Source: Malus domestica (taxonomy: Eukaryota > Streptophyta > Magnoliopsida > Rosales > Rosaceae). From it: 64,000 bases of DNA. Position numbers and translations under genes: made by a program. The notes beneath the pieces are model-generated. The model was not told the origin of the DNA and made no database searches. It saw only the letters and a list, made by a program, of their open reading frames with translations. The stretch lies in contig NC_091670.1 in assembly GCF_042453785.1 (NCBI RefSeq), positions 33,057,501 to 33,121,500 on the forward strand, read 5' to 3'. Positions 38,513 through 50,870 of this stretch are shown piece by piece; positions within the stretch are counted from its first letter, which is position 1, and each line of letters opens with the position of its first letter.

Positions 38513-41500
38513 TCAGAGTGGAAGTGCGTCCAAGGGTTTTATCGCTGCAACACCACTGAGATCAGGGCTAGAGTACTTCTCGTATGTGACCTTCAAACGT
38601 CCCACTCTGGCAGCTTTGTGAAATCTTAAGATCAACTCTGCACAGTCTCTGCAACAATCAAAATATCGATCGTCAAAGTTCATTCTGAAGCAATCACTAG
38701 GTAAGGAACAAAAGTTATTTACTTAGGTTTTAACGAAGTACCTGATTTGGGATACTTCATAGCGAGCATGTTTGCAGAGCAGTGGAGTCCAAGCCGGAGT
38801 AATCTGCAGGGTGCACCTTGCGACATATAGCGCTGCTGCACACAGCAGCGAGGGCTTGAACCTTAAAGCTTCATATTCAACTAAGCACAACTCGATGAGG
38901 TAGAATGCCAGATGTTCAAGCTGCAGCAATGTCCACAAAGCAACAGACTGTTAGCAAACTTAAAGTTTCACTCAGATATGACTTTATTGTTATCCAATCC
39001 TTAACTAATACTTCCATTAAGCTGTCGTATTCAACCCATTATACTTATAGAGTTAATCGCTAATCAAATTATCCGTTTTGTATACCTTTGTTTCCGACTG
39101 AGCAGCCTTGAGAAATCTTAACATGAAGACATATGGAGTAGGTGCATTAAGACGAAACTTCAACTTTTTAAGAAAAGCTTTCTCCTGAAGAGCAAATCCA
39201 GTGTTTACTGTTAGGACAAGTGAAAAGGGAACTATAGAATGCAGCAGGATATTTCCCGGTTCTAAGAAAAACACATACCATTCCAAGCACCTGTGCTCTT
39301 GTGTACGTCTCAGCTGAGATGCTAATTAAATCTTTGACCTGTAATTTTTCTTGCTGTAGAGAATTAGAAAGAAAATCACGAAAAATGCATACGAGTTGAG
39401 ATACTAATATTTACCCTCGGATGCCAAAAGTCCTCATACTTTGATGCCAACAAGAGTGCAGTGAGACCAACTAACTGCATGTCATCCTTCTTAACTGTTA
39501 CTTGAGAAAGATATTGGTCGAGCAATGTCACCATGAGATAAAGAGTTTCTTGCATTAACTCAAATTTGTGGTGTACCTGTTCCCAGATGAACAAAAAAGT
39601 TAGCACAGCAAAATCAAGGGGACAGCCAGCTGATGAAATGTAAAATTGAACTAAGCAAGACGAAAAGAAAAAAAAAACATGACAGTTTATCAAAAGGTAA
39701 AATCAGTACTTCAATTAACCAGTTGACCAATATGCCTCGCATATGAGGAGTAATGTCTGCCTGAATCGACAACAAATTTTCTGGAGGTGGATTCTGTGCC
39801 TGCAGTTGAAAAGCAATGTAAAAAATCCAAGAAGTCAGAACTCGAACTGCTGGAGAGGAGCCAGAAAGCGGAAACAGGAAAGAACTAGAACTACATGAAA
39901 TATAGTCTTTCAACCCATAAGACAATCATGAAAGTAAAATGGAGAAACGTAACAAAAACTTGACAAGACCTATGGACAATGCTACTGAAGGCCAGCATGA
40001 ATTGAGTCCCTTTTATCATGGGGGAGGTAAATTGTTGAAAGTATGAAGAAAATTTTGAAGCCTACTATCCTTACCAGACTAAGATGAAATCAATGGTATT
40101 AGAGAGAGCATAACAATTACCTCAGAAACCCAGTAATACTGATAGATCTCATCAACATAATCGGAAACTTCCAGTTGATTGCAATCATCATCAATGCTTG
40201 GTAGTTCTTCCTCCTTCATAGCTTCAACACGTTCCTCTAGTAACTGCAATTAGGTATAAGTGTGATTAAAGTCCACAAATAAGAATAAAGGTATCACTAG
40301 AACATGGTAAGCCCCAACCTTTGATCCGGTCATAAGTAGAGATGTGTAAGATCTCCTCCTATTTGACTTTCTCCTGGAAATGATAGTTGAAGCACTCTGT
40401 CTGCTGTTTTCTTCAGATGGGAGCTCTACCTGAGTGGCTTCATGCTTAACATTATCAGGAAGGAAAGCCGTAATGACTTTTTCAGTTTTGGATGAAGTTG
40501 CAGCAGCAGAAACTAATTTGTTTGGACCTGATGCACCCTTGGATTTCAAAGTCCTTTGCGACTCATGCGCCTTCAGTGTGGACAAAGTTGGCTGGATCAT
40601 AATAAAAATAAAGGGAATATAAGTAGAATGTACATTGATTTCATATAGATCTAACATGCCAAGAAACAAAGTCAGGTTGATGCAGTATTCTCATATTTAT
40701 AGATACCTGAGATAATGTACAGAACACTAAATAAAATATAATAATGTAAAGCAATCACTCAGGTAAAATGATAAAATGAATGCACTGCCATGAAGCTTCA
40801 AGTTGATGCCAATACGGTTGCTGTGTTGAGCAATAACACAGATTCAACAGATTTCAGAGACCAAATGATGTAAAAACATTGACAGATTGTTTCAAGTACT
40901 GAAAAGAAAATATGGCAATGCAATTGGAAGTGTTTTACTGTTTGAAATAGACAACGGTCGAGCAACTATATGTCACAACTGGTCCAACAAAATGACATTA
41001 ATTTTTTCCCCTTTGGGTGAGGTGGGACATGAGTTCTATATCTGATTACACTTACCCTGACAGAATTTCTTGGCAATACACGAGCATTTGAATTGCGTTG
41101 ACCCCTGCAATCTCAAAGCACATGCAAATTATTAATAGATAGGAGGCTTACCCTTGTTTAACTAAGACATGAAAGATTAAATGATCATTCAATGAAATAA
41201 CTGGGAGGAGCCACAAGTTTCAGAGAATTTGGGGGTGAACTGCAGAATACATGTTCTTTGTCTTACTCCCTTATAGTTCTACTTCTAAATGCATCTGCTG
41301 TTGTATGTTTTGAGAACAAACAATCCTATCCATAAAAATGCAAGAAAGATATTGCCAGTCCATTCATTCAGAAACAAAATGAGATTTAATGGAATAAGGA
41401 GCAACATCAGCAAAATCTTTTAACTGGATTTAAGTGGGAAAGAAAACTAGTAGTATGGATCACTGTCACTTACATAATCACAAAGCCATCACTCACTCGA

Positions 41501-44168
41501 TTCCTCAACAGATGGCTCCTAGCATTAGCGTTTACTCTAGATGCTACTTTCTTGCCAACTTTAACCTTAACTGTATTCCAAAATGCCGTTTGGTCAGACA
41601 TCCTGTGCCATGCACTTGTCAAATTAAATAATTCACGCCATCTTACCATTACACTCACTTTTCCTTCCAGAATTTTCAGAAGTACCAGCATTGTCCTACA
41701 AGCAGGAGAACAGAAAAAGATAAATGTCCAACTTATAATCCTACTCCCGTTAAACTAAACCAAAGACCATAAATATAATATATCACACCAACCTTTGGAA
41801 TACTTGCTTGTTCAGGGTTGACCTTTAGCACTGGCAGAGATTTCCTTTATAATGGAGAGGGGAAATAGAAAATACGTCAATAACAGATGCACATCTTATT
41901 CACAGTAAATAAACAAACATGCTTTGCATATCAGATACCTTAGCAGCTTAAACGAAGTATAAGAAGTGCTCCTGAAAAAAAGAAGAAGGAAAAGAAATCT
42001 AATCAAGGGTCTTTATATATGTTTAGTTTCATAAGCATAGGAGCCAGAGAAGAATTTTTTGAAGGCACAACAAAAAAATTGTGGCACAAATTCTAATTTC
42101 TAATAAAAAGGTGGAAAACAAAGGTTGTTCAGACCTGCCATAGGTAACATCAGACTCACGGTTTAGACCAATAGCCTTGGTCCCTTGATTCTCTGAAGGG
42201 GCCTTCAAGTCTTTAATACCTAGAGTTTGTGCATAATGGAAGATTTTCAAACAGTATTGTTTAATCTGGGATAACCACATTTTGGATGTATTAAAGTTAC
42301 CTCTCTTGGAAGTCTGTAACTTAGAAGTAGCTTGGCTAGGGCTTTCTCGCCCTTTTCCCTGATAGAAGTTACAAAATAATCAATACTTGCAATTGGAAGA
42401 ATATATTGCAATATATGAAAATGATTGGCATTGATACTTGCTAAGCCTTTCTAGAAAAATAAAACCCTGTCTTTGTGCTGTCAAACATACAACGGGACAG
42501 TCGAAACAATAAACTGAGTTGACCCTTAAGAAGCAAAACATGGACAGGAAAAGGCATGCTAGGATTTAGCATTCTTACCAGGAAGGATCTCCTTGATGAT
42601 AAATTCAAAGTCCTAACGCCTGTACCCACTGAAACCCTAAAGAGATACAAAAAATACAATACTAAATTAATGCAAAATCAAAGGGTCTTGAGCCTGCTCA
42701 CATCTTTATTAGCATCTATAGTTATATCCATCGGTATGCATATATGCCAAAAAGTATTGACCTCACAAGCGCAAATAAATATTATGATATCAAATGCATA
42801 CCGCTGCAAAGATTTAATTCTCTCACTTTTACCAGTCCTGCATTGAAGATAGCCCAAACTTAGAACTTCTTAGCTCAAAACCCAAAATGGAGGAACTACT
42901 GGAGCAAATGAGAAGGTACCAACATTTTTTTAGAGGCATCACCCCCTACAATCCTAGAAGAATTGCTTTTGACATTGCTGACATCGGCCAATGCTCTTCT
43001 TCCAACATTTGCATTTGCTAAGATAAGGACAACACGAATTTTAAGAAGGAACTGATTCAAGATGTGTAACTCAACTAACAAGTACAGTCTGGTTGAACCT
43101 TACCTGCCGAGTTACCAAGTATGCCTTTTCGCTTCTCCATACTTTTCAAACCAGCCTTGATAACAAAACAATTTACAGAAAGAGAGCAGTAAATATACAA
43201 TTAAAACAAAAACTCCTTATTACACAAGAAATAACACTCCATACCAATCCACCGCCAAAAAAACAGACGAATGAGGAGGTCATTGGTTACCTTTAAAGCA
43301 GCTGTATTCTCCTGTGTTGATACTTTGTTAACTGCTGCATAAGTCCTGAAACTAAAAGGGGCAAACAAATATTATTCTCTTACAACCTAAATGGTTGCCA
43401 ATAACTAAAACTTAATGTTCTAAAACAACTTAGATATTGATTAAAACCATAACATTCGATAATCGAATTGAAATTACACATGTTTAAAATTACAATACCT
43501 GCTCCCGGCATCAGCTTTAGCAGTGTCACTTTCTGTATAAACCTTAAAACTTGCAACACCAACTGCTTAAAAAATCGAAATATAATGTCAGAAATCAATA
43601 AATCACCACCAAAAGAACTTTAAACCAGCAGAAGAACCAAGAATTGCAGTTCCGCACCACTAGAGCGTGTCCAGTTGTCTTTTCCCACCCGATTTTGTCC
43701 TACGCTGAATTTTGGCTGAAAATTTGAGAAAAACCAAGCAGGTTTCGCAGATGTCAGAATCACTTTCACCCAAAAGAAACACCAGAGAAAGAAATCAAAG
43801 ACAGTTAACCGGGAATCGAAAATCTTAGGCTTTCTTTCTGACCTTAGCAGCCAACATTTTGCTTCTCTCTTGAAGTGTCACAGCGCTCTGTCGATGATCC
43901 AGTTTCTTGAAAGACAGAGAGAATTACAATCAATTCAAGCTAAAATTCAAAAGAAAACAACCTCCAGAAAAGAAACCCCTAATTTCTGAAAGCTAAACCC
44001 TAATTTTTTCAAAAGAACTTCGATTTTGTATGAACAGTAAAATTCAAATTTCAAAAAGCATCCCTAATTGAATCGATCCTTCGAATAATTCGATTTATAA
44101 ATAATTAATTGGAAACGATAATTTCTTGCATAGATTCGTAGAAGGAAGCGTACCTTAAACGACGTCAT
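38513..44168 (-). CDS. CYCB3;1: Cyclin B3;1-like mitotic cyclin (24 exons)
   Basis: Regulatory subunit for a mitotic CDK. Exons on minus: 44168-44154, 43905-43843, 43715-43661, 43562-43499, 43345-43291, 43155-43104, 43017-42924, 42837-42802, 42636-42579, 42358-42301, 42219-42135, 41971-41939, 41844-41793, 41695-41655, 41602-41474, 41104-41056, 40591-40319, 40243-40121, 39799-39710, 39576-39415, 39338-39279, 39184-39086, 38920-38742, 38648-38513; about 686 aa with all phases consistent. A destruction box RRALADVSN is at residues 108-116, and the conserved [11 protein letters not shown] block closes exon 15. The cyclin_N core has [12 protein letters not shown] (from about 465), LASKYED and QVLGME. 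The cyclin_C domain ends near [12 protein letters not shown]. The donors of exon 3 (41- or 44-type choice, 43661 or 43658) and exon 14 are the least certain joins. Confidence 0.9.
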
Positions 44169-44226
44169 TTTGGAGATAGATCTTGCTCTTCTCGGATTCT
44201 GATCTTCGGAGATGGGGAGGAATGAG

Positions 44227-44240
44227 AACGGTCGACCGTT
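44227..44240. promoter_or_regulatory. Palindromic MSA-type element upstream of CYCB3;1
   Basis: AACGGTCGACCGTT is a perfect palindrome made of two inverted AACGG cores, about 60 bp before the start codon on the transcribed side. AACGG is the core of the mitosis-specific activator element bound by MYB3R factors in G2/M-phase genes, B cyclins included. Its use here is inference. Confidence 0.55.
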
Positions 44241-44279
44241 GCAAAGTTCTGAGTCTTCCTGTTAAAGCGGCGGTCTTTA

Positions 44280-44860
44280 TTTTCGTTGTTTGAAATAAGG
44301 ATGCCATTTTACTTTACTACCCCTGTTCTCAATTTTTTTTTTTTTGTCAAAGGTACCCCTGCTTTCCTCAGTGCAAACTCCTCATTGTAAGATTTTCTGA
44401 ATAAAATTTTAAAAAAAAAAAGATTTGAACACTCTTTCTCACCTCATACACATTCCTTTAATTTCATAGTTATTTCGAAGTAGACGTTTATTTTAAATTT
44501 GTAAAGCAGTTTTAAGAATCAAACATGTTAATTTAACGATATTTCTCTTTTCAATGTTAGAAGTATTCAGATCTTTACTGATTAAAAAAATATGAGTAGT
44601 ACTTAATGCATGTGACAAAATCCAAAACTATTTGATTAGTGATGGAATTCCCATGTGACAAACCAAGCCAAATAAGTGCTCAAAGCCTCAAACCACAAAT
44701 TATAAGTTATAATTTGTTCCAAAAAGTTTAAGGAATATTAGTTGTTCTCACCACTAGTGTTAGGATATACCCATAATCTCGAGCTGAAAACACTTACGCA
44801 GGGCATACCCACAATATTCTTAATGAAGAACATGGAAAATAACAATGTAATCAAAATTAT
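44280..44860. other. Intergenic, nothing recognised
   Basis: AT-rich sequence between the cyclin 5' end and the F-box relic. Confidence 0.4.
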
Positions 44861-45460
44861 AATTGCTCCAGTTACTCCTTAATCTAGGTTGCACTTGTAG
44901 TTGCTCCCTCTTCCAGACTCATTCCCTTAAAACCTATCAAACTGGTTTATGAACACTCCTAGGATCCACACCAAAAAGATTAGACTTAGGCTTCTGCGTC
45001 TTCGTGTTGTACACATACGAGTTTTCTTCCTTAAAACAATAGAAACTGAACTCATCACCATCAACACTCGCTGGAATGATCAAACCTTGACCTTCAGGAA
45101 GAGGCAGAAATTTCTCCATAAATTTATGTTCATGTTGTACTATAAAAATTGTATGCATTTCGTACCTTTAAATTTTGGTAAAATTGAGACCGCGATTATG
45201 ATCGGGCATAAAGAAAATTTGAGAGGAAGAGAGTAACTCGTTTAAAAATGAGACAAGGAGATACGAACAGATGGAGAAAGAGCGGCAAGTCTAAGAGTGA
45301 GCGAGGATTAGAACAATGAAAGAATAAATAAGAGTCAAAAAGAGGAGTTCTAAGGGCAATTTTGTAATTTCATTCAACACGCAAATTACATTTTTGGTCA
45401 TATGGTTTGACTCATTTTCCACTTCAGTTTGTGTTATTTCAATTTTAGTAAATTTACTCT
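44860..45460 (-). pseudogene. Truncated F-box gene relic with conserved 5' region
   Basis: 44937-45158 on minus encodes KFMEKFLPLPEGQGLI.., DGDEFSFYCF and YVYNTKTQK, matching the C-terminal 80 residues of the intact F-box gene at 45851-46981. One base is lost after HKP, shifting the frame before the GFKGM block. The F-box and middle are deleted. Upstream, 45163-45460 matches the promoter/5'UTR of the intact gene at 48387-48740 (GAGAGAGTAACTCGT.TGAAAATGAGAC, GTAATTTCATTC.ACACGC), including a GTACG splice donor. So the relic is a duplicate with an internal deletion, not a retrocopy. Confidence 0.78.
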
Positions 45461-45850
45461 AGTTTCAATTTCAATAATGTTTTTTTTTATTTTTTATAAA
45501 ACGATATATTTACACTAAAGGGTAAGAAAATAAATTTGTATCAAACTTGATATTTACCAAATTAAGATATTTTACTATTGTAATAATAAGTGACTAGTAG
45601 TAATCAAGTTTAAATCATATGCTCTGTTGCAAATGGTGGATTGCTCTGTTAGTTAAAGCATTCCTCTTTAACCCATTGCGGCGGCCCCCGGGACAAAATT
45701 ATATATTATATGCAACAACTGGATAACTAAAAGGTTCAAATTCAATTAACATAACAACATTCTTAAAGAAGAACATCATCTAGAAATTAACATAACAACA
45801 TTCTTAACGAAGAGCATAGAAAAATAACACTGTAATTGAAATGCTCCCAG

Positions 45851-46981
45851 TTACTCCTCAATCTTAGCTGCACTTGTAGTTGCTTCCTCTTCCAGCCTCA
45901 TTCCCTTAAAGCCCATCAAGCTTGGCCTATGAGCAGTCCAACGATCCACACCAGAGTATAAATACTTAGCCTTCTGCATCTTCGTGTTGTACACAAAAGA
46001 CTGTTCTCCCTGAAAACAATAGAAACTGAAGTCATCACCTTCAACATTCACCGGAATGATCACATCTCGACCTTCCTGAAGAGGTGGAAGTATTTTCTCC
46101 ATAAACTTCAACGGAACAACGATCTTTTTCGGGCTCCATTTGTTCTCCTTGGAGTCTTCACACACCAAGGCATGAAGGGTGGCATTTACTATCTCAACCA
46201 CAGCCATATGCTTGTTCCAATTGATGACGCAAACTTTGTTTAAATCGGGAAAAACTCCCTGAGGTAGGGTTGCTGTTAAGACAGACTCATCCACCAGATC
46301 AAGGCGTTGGACTTCTAATATTGACAGATCTTGGCCATCTCTTTTCATAAACTCAGCAGAATAACAAACCCTACCATTCATCTTTTCAGCTGCAAAAAAA
46401 TTACATCTCACTACCCTTCTGCCTTGTTCCTTGAGCAAACCCTGATTTGGGTGCGTCCAGGGTCTCCACTTTTCATCTTTCCCAATGGTCATAATTTGAA
46501 ACCCTAATTCATTGTTCTCGACATATAAAGTTACCACTTTGATCTCACCAGTCGATAAATTGAAAGCAGATGACATTCTTCTCGCACCCTTATGAGCTTC
46601 AGGCAAGTTGAGTACTCGGCGGGTTGCCGGATTTCTGATGCGGCAAAGGTGAGTAGTAATATGCTTCTCCAGAAACATCCCAGCAACACGTCCCATGCCC
46701 TCGTAATTTGAATCAAAGTAAGGGGCTACATGGTTCTTTTCGCTTTTTAGTCGAAACTGTAGATGGATAGGACTGACCCGTTTCATGTGCTTTAAAATGA
46801 AGTTGTATTCTTCAATCAAAGAGCACCATGTTTTGCTGACACACTTGAACCGGAGTAATGCCTCTACAGGCAACCAGCTCAGAATCTCAATAATGATTTC
46901 AAAGGGAAGCTTTGGTTCTTCTGGTTTGGGGTCCAATCTCCTCCTCCTCCTCCTACTTCTCAGGTGGTAGCCGTGCGCCAT
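45851..46981 (-). CDS. F-box protein with F-box-associated C-terminal region
   Basis: 376 aa, probable substrate receptor of an SCF ubiquitin ligase. The N-terminus has a basic run (SRRRRRRL), then the F-box at about residues 25-62: LPFEIIIEILSWLPVEALLR, FKCVSKTW. The C-terminal part resembles F-box-associated interaction domains (CRIRNPATRRVLNLP, SFYCFQGEQSFVYNT). The start is set at MAHGYHLR, because a splice acceptor (CATATGCAG) ends exactly one base before this ATG. The matching donor is at 48386 in a 5'UTR exon, giving a 1.4 kb leader intron. Upstream in-frame Met codons would lie in that intron. The substrate is unknown; a broken paralogue lies 0.4 kb downstream. Confidence 0.85.
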   Translation of the reverse strand: MAHGYHLRSRRRRRRLDPKPEEPKLPFEIIIEILSWLPVEALLRFKCVSKTWCSLIEEYNFILKHMKRVSPIHLQFRLKSEKNHVAPYFDSNYEGMGRVAGMFLEKHITTHLCRIRNPATRRVLNLPEAHKGARRMSSAFNLSTGEIKVVTLYVENNELGFQIMTIGKDEKWRPWTHPNQGLLKEQGRRVVRCNFFAAEKMNGRVCYSAEFMKRDGQDLSILEVQRLDLVDESVLTATLPQGVFPDLNKVCVINWNKHMAVVEIVNATLHALVCEDSKENKWSPKKIVVPLKFMEKILPPLQEGRDVIIPVNVEGDDFSFYCFQGEQSFVYNTKMQKAKYLYSGVDRWTAHRPSLMGFKGMRLEEEATTSAAKIEE

Positions 46982-47581
46982 CTGCATATGAGTGTACCAC
47001 AATGCTCATTGTAAATCGTTAAAATTGATAAATCTTAAATATGTACTAATAGACTCCGAGTATTTAACTATTTATAAATTGATCCTATCTTCCCTCTTTT
47101 CTTTTTCTATCCCTTTGTCAACCCAATCTTTCTCCTATAATCCTCCCTCTAAAGTTTACCTTTTCCAATCCAATCATTTTTTAGTAATGTGAGATTTTTA
47201 GTTGTTAGTTCGACTGTTTTTGGGTGCTAGGCTTGCTACTTTTGTTTGTATGAGGTCTTATACATGGTGTACACTTGGGCTGTGTTTGGTTGGTGAGGAA
47301 AACGACTTGGGAAAGATAAATTCTTTTCACATGTTTTTTATTTTTTTGAACAAACGATATAATAAATGTTAGAATATAGGGAAAGCAAACTCTTGAGCCT
47401 CTATGTTAATTTTTTTTTCCAACATTAATTAACATTAATTATAAATATTATGACAAAATTGTCCTCATTTAATGTTGAAAGACCAATTATACCTACAATA
47501 TCTTCATATTCCACTTTCTTTCCTTCAACTTTATCCCTATTGATGTATAATATTTTTTTATCCCTATTAATATATAAAAGG

Positions 47582-47935
47582 CTTTTTAGCTAAAATATTC
47601 TCTGAGATTGGTATAACTTCGCACTTCGGTTTTTGAGATTTAAAATTGATATAATTGAGCATTGAGTTAGTCCACCGTCAATCATTTTCGTCATTCCAAG
47701 AAAAATCTCTGTTAAATAATGACCAAAATTACAAAAATGCTCTCATTTTTTTGTCAAATCATTTGTCCCATTATTTATTAAATTGAGAGTATTTTTATCA
47801 TTCTGGTCACATAGTTTTTTTACGGAATAACCAAAATGATTGATAGTGGACAAATTCAGTGATCATTTCTATTGATTTTAAATCTCAGAAACTAAAATGA
47901 AAAGTTATGTCAAACTATTTTGACTAAACTACCTA
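47582..47935. mobile_element. Palindromic repeat in the F-box leader intron (MULE-foldback-like)
   Basis: The left end TTTAGCTAAAATATTCTCTG and right end CAAACTATTTTGACTAAACT are inverted relatives. Inside, GAGATTTAAAATTGATA pairs with ATTGATTTTAAATCTCAG, and ACCGTCAATCATTTTCGTCA pairs with CCAAAATGATTGATAGTGG. It shares the vocabulary (CATTTTGGTCATTC, ATCTCAG) of the large palindrome at 57241-58271. Confidence 0.6.
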
Positions 47936-48386
47936 AATAAAATATCAATATCTTCTAGCAGATTTCCCATTGTTACCCAACAGTGTAATCGGGAAAGTGC
48001 ATTGCTCATCTTCCTAAGAGGAACACATATAATTATCTTATAGTTTATTAAATAAAAAATTTCTTTTGATACGAAAAATAAATAATCAATAAAAAAACAA
48101 TCCACTGCCCTCACATCAAATCGTCAACAAAGTGAAATTTAAAATATTCCTGTTTTTTTTAAGATTTATTTCAAGCAGATATGGCCATCATCATGCTAAT
48201 CTAATAATCTATGCATTAAAAAATCAATGTAGCTAAAAGAAAGTTAAACAAAACAGAATGTAGCTTAGATTAAGGATTTTTTTTATTCTTTTGAGTTTTC
48301 ATACTAGAAATTTTCCATATTAACAATCATCAATAAACCAAATCTAAATGAATAACTCATTTGACTATATAAAATGATTTTCGTAC

Positions 48387-48640
48387 CTCTGACTTTTGGC
48401 TAAAATTGAGATTGAGATTCTGATCCGGTGAAAAGAAAATTCGAGAGTGAGAGATTTCTGATCCAGTGAAAAGAAAATTCAAGAGTGAGAGAGTAACTCG
48501 TCTGAAAATGAGACAAAGAGATGCACCCCGAAGGAGAGAGAAAATTCCAACCAGCGGCGGGTCTACGAGTGAGAGAGGATTAGACCAACGAAAGAATAAA
48601 TAGTAGTCGGAACGAGGACTTCTAGGGATTTTAAGGGTAA
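48387..48640 (-). promoter_or_regulatory. 5'UTR exon and promoter region of the F-box gene
   Basis: The donor TCAGAG/GTACGA at 48387/48386 faces the acceptor at 46982. The segment contains a direct repeat (GTGAAAAGAAAATTC.AGAGTGAGAGA) and a homologous copy at the relic (45163-45345). Transcription start not determined. Confidence 0.55.
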
Positions 48641-48959
48641 TTCAGTAATTTCATTCGACACGCGCATATAGTTAAATTACATTTTTGATCCATATGGTCT
48701 GACTCATTTTCCACTTTGGTTTGTGTCATTACAATTTATAGAATTAATTTTTTTTTTAAATGCAATAGTATATATACACTAAAAGGTAAAAGAATAAATT
48801 ATTATCAAACTTATCATCTACAAAATTCAAACTTTTCATTTACAAGTGAAGAGATATATAATATCATTGTAGTACTAATTAAGCGGCCAATTGTTATCAA
48901 GTTTAAATCGTATATTCTTTTAAATTATAATGTGAATTTGTGAAGTCAAACTAACCATG

Positions 48960-49840
48960 TCTATTGTCTAACCAAAGTGTGTCATGTTGGTATGAGCTCA
49001 ATGTGCCTAGATTACCCTTGACATCGTAAGCAGACTGCTATCTCAACCCTAATGGACGAAGCAGACATCATGTCCCTCGAACAGAGACATGCGTCTACCC
49101 CTCGCAACTCTCTCCGTATTGCACCTAAGCATGCATGAGAATGCTCCACTGAGTCTCTACCATGTCAAAGTACTCTCCCGCCTGATTCCATGTTCGCCAA
49201 GATTATCTCTTGCATGTCTGAGTCCAGGAACGAGTCAATGACCTCTAGATAACTCTACCTAGGCCGGTCATCTGCAAAGGGATACACCCTCCGCCCAGTA
49301 GGAAGACTGCTCCGCCGGTCAACTTGCCTAGTCTTTTTGTTTTTTTCAATAAACAATGTTATTTACACTAAAAGGGTGGAGGAGTGGGGGTTAAGCCTCA
49401 CAATGGGCTATTATTGATATGGTTCAAATTTACTTTTAGTGAGAATTGAACCTAGATAAGACCTCTCACTCATAATAAGTTAAAGATGAATATCACTAAA
49501 CTTTAGTACTAAGTGACATCAACTTGCCTAGCCTTGCAATCTGATGATTTATGGACTTCTTCCTCTATAAATAGTCGAGTTGCACAAAGAAAGTGATATA
49601 ACGAAAAGTTGAACTCAGAACTATCTACTACATTCAATTTCCCTTAAATACTTTCTGAGTTAACCATCCGAGACCCTTTGGCAAATTGATCTTACAATGT
49701 TATTTGTTATGAAAAAAATTTTGGTCAATCCGTCATGGCAATATGCAACCACCAAATGTGAGGACATTTTGTATCTCCAAAACAGTTGCAATCATCCCAA
49801 GATTGTAAGCACTCCGTCTATATATTTTGCTTATTAGATT
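48960..49840. other. Possible LTR fragment; no gene
   Basis: GC-richer block with a TATA-like CTCTATAAATAGTCG at about 49563, followed by a leader-like segment ending CCATCCGAGACCC. This layout recalls an LTR, but no TG..CA ends or partner was found. It is interrupted by the SINE at 49332-49518. Confidence 0.3.
49332..49518 (-). mobile_element. SINE-like element, 13-bp TSD
   Basis: Same family as 6706-6878: minus strand TTAGTACTAAAGTTTAG.., B-box-like AGGTTCAATTCTCAC, TTAGTGTAAATAACATTG, and an A-rich tail. Exact TSD TCAACTTGCCTAG (49319-49331, 49519-49531). Confidence 0.8.
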
Positions 49841-50307
49841 TGTACGATCTTATTATTGATTAATTGAACAAAAGTAAAGGACTAGATGGAGATAAAAGTT
49901 TAAATGGGTCAAAGTATAAAGCTCGATAAGGTTTCTTTATACAGAAGGAAACATTATATTGACATCAATAGGAGTGATCCAATTCCTTATAATTCGTTAC
50001 ATTTTTATTTATTTATAAAATTTAATGTGGGACAATTCTTTGCATCCTTGTAAGACTACATGTAAGTGGTGATCTAAATGGTGATCTATTATAGATTGAA
50101 CTATGGAAATAGTTGCAATTGCATCAAGAACAAATCGACTGAGACATACAGAATGCTACAACAATGTGGATTAAATTATTATTCGACGATGAAGGGTGAA
50201 TACAAATTATTGTCTAAGGGCTTGAAGAATAAGCCAAAAGGAATACAAAAAAAGAATCTTTATTGAAGTTTTGAACATCAAAAAACACTTGATGAATCAA
50301 AACTTCC

Positions 50308-50870
50308 CTAATAAAACCAACAATTCAGACTGCAACCATAGTAGTTATTGGTTTCTCTCCTCTTCATATCATATATCTTAGAATCCACTTTCGCTTTGAG
50401 ACGTTGCATGAAAGCCTTATAATTCAGTAGTTCCTCTAGTCCCCAGTTTTTATCTGGCGCAGGCAACAACCGCTTGATCTCTTCCACTTTCTCTCTCTCT
50501 TTCGTGCGTTCCAAGTCTTCGTCGCCATCATCATCGCAATCGTCATCACTATCATCGTCGTCGTCATCGTCGTCATCATCATCATGACGTTTAGATGAAG
50601 TTCCTTCACCAAGAAAGCGATCCAAGACCTTGTTCACAGAGGGGTTTCCATAGGCGTAGGGCTCGTTGTCCTGTGATAAGACGACAACAGCCATCTCGGA
50701 ACCAGGCTGCCGGAAGCAAATTCTTCGGCTTCACGAAACAAAGCGTCGTGACGCTCCGAGAAGGTGGACTTTAGGCAGTTCTTGCTGTTTATCTTCTCCA
50801 TGTCGATCTTCCTGCTTCCGATGAATGGATTGTAGATGTATACACGAAACGTTTCTTCTTGATCTGTAGA
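50308..50870 (-). pseudogene. Type I (M-alpha) MADS-box gene, truncated and frameshifted
   Basis: On minus, 50820-50705 encodes a MADS-like segment (GSRKIDMEKINSKNCLKST, FSERHDALFREAEEFAS). The frame must shift by one base to continue as PGSEMAVVVLSQDNEPYAYG, NPSVNKVLDRFL, as in AGL61/62-like proteins. The only possible upstream Met in the first frame is at 50801, inside the MADS domain, and an in-frame stop lies further upstream, so the N-terminus is missing. The second frame (50694-50308, 128 aa) includes a run of more than 20 mostly Asp residues, encoded by a GAC/GAT repeat (about 50517-50586), then a Lys/Glu-rich helix. DNA binding is unlikely. Confidence 0.65.
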
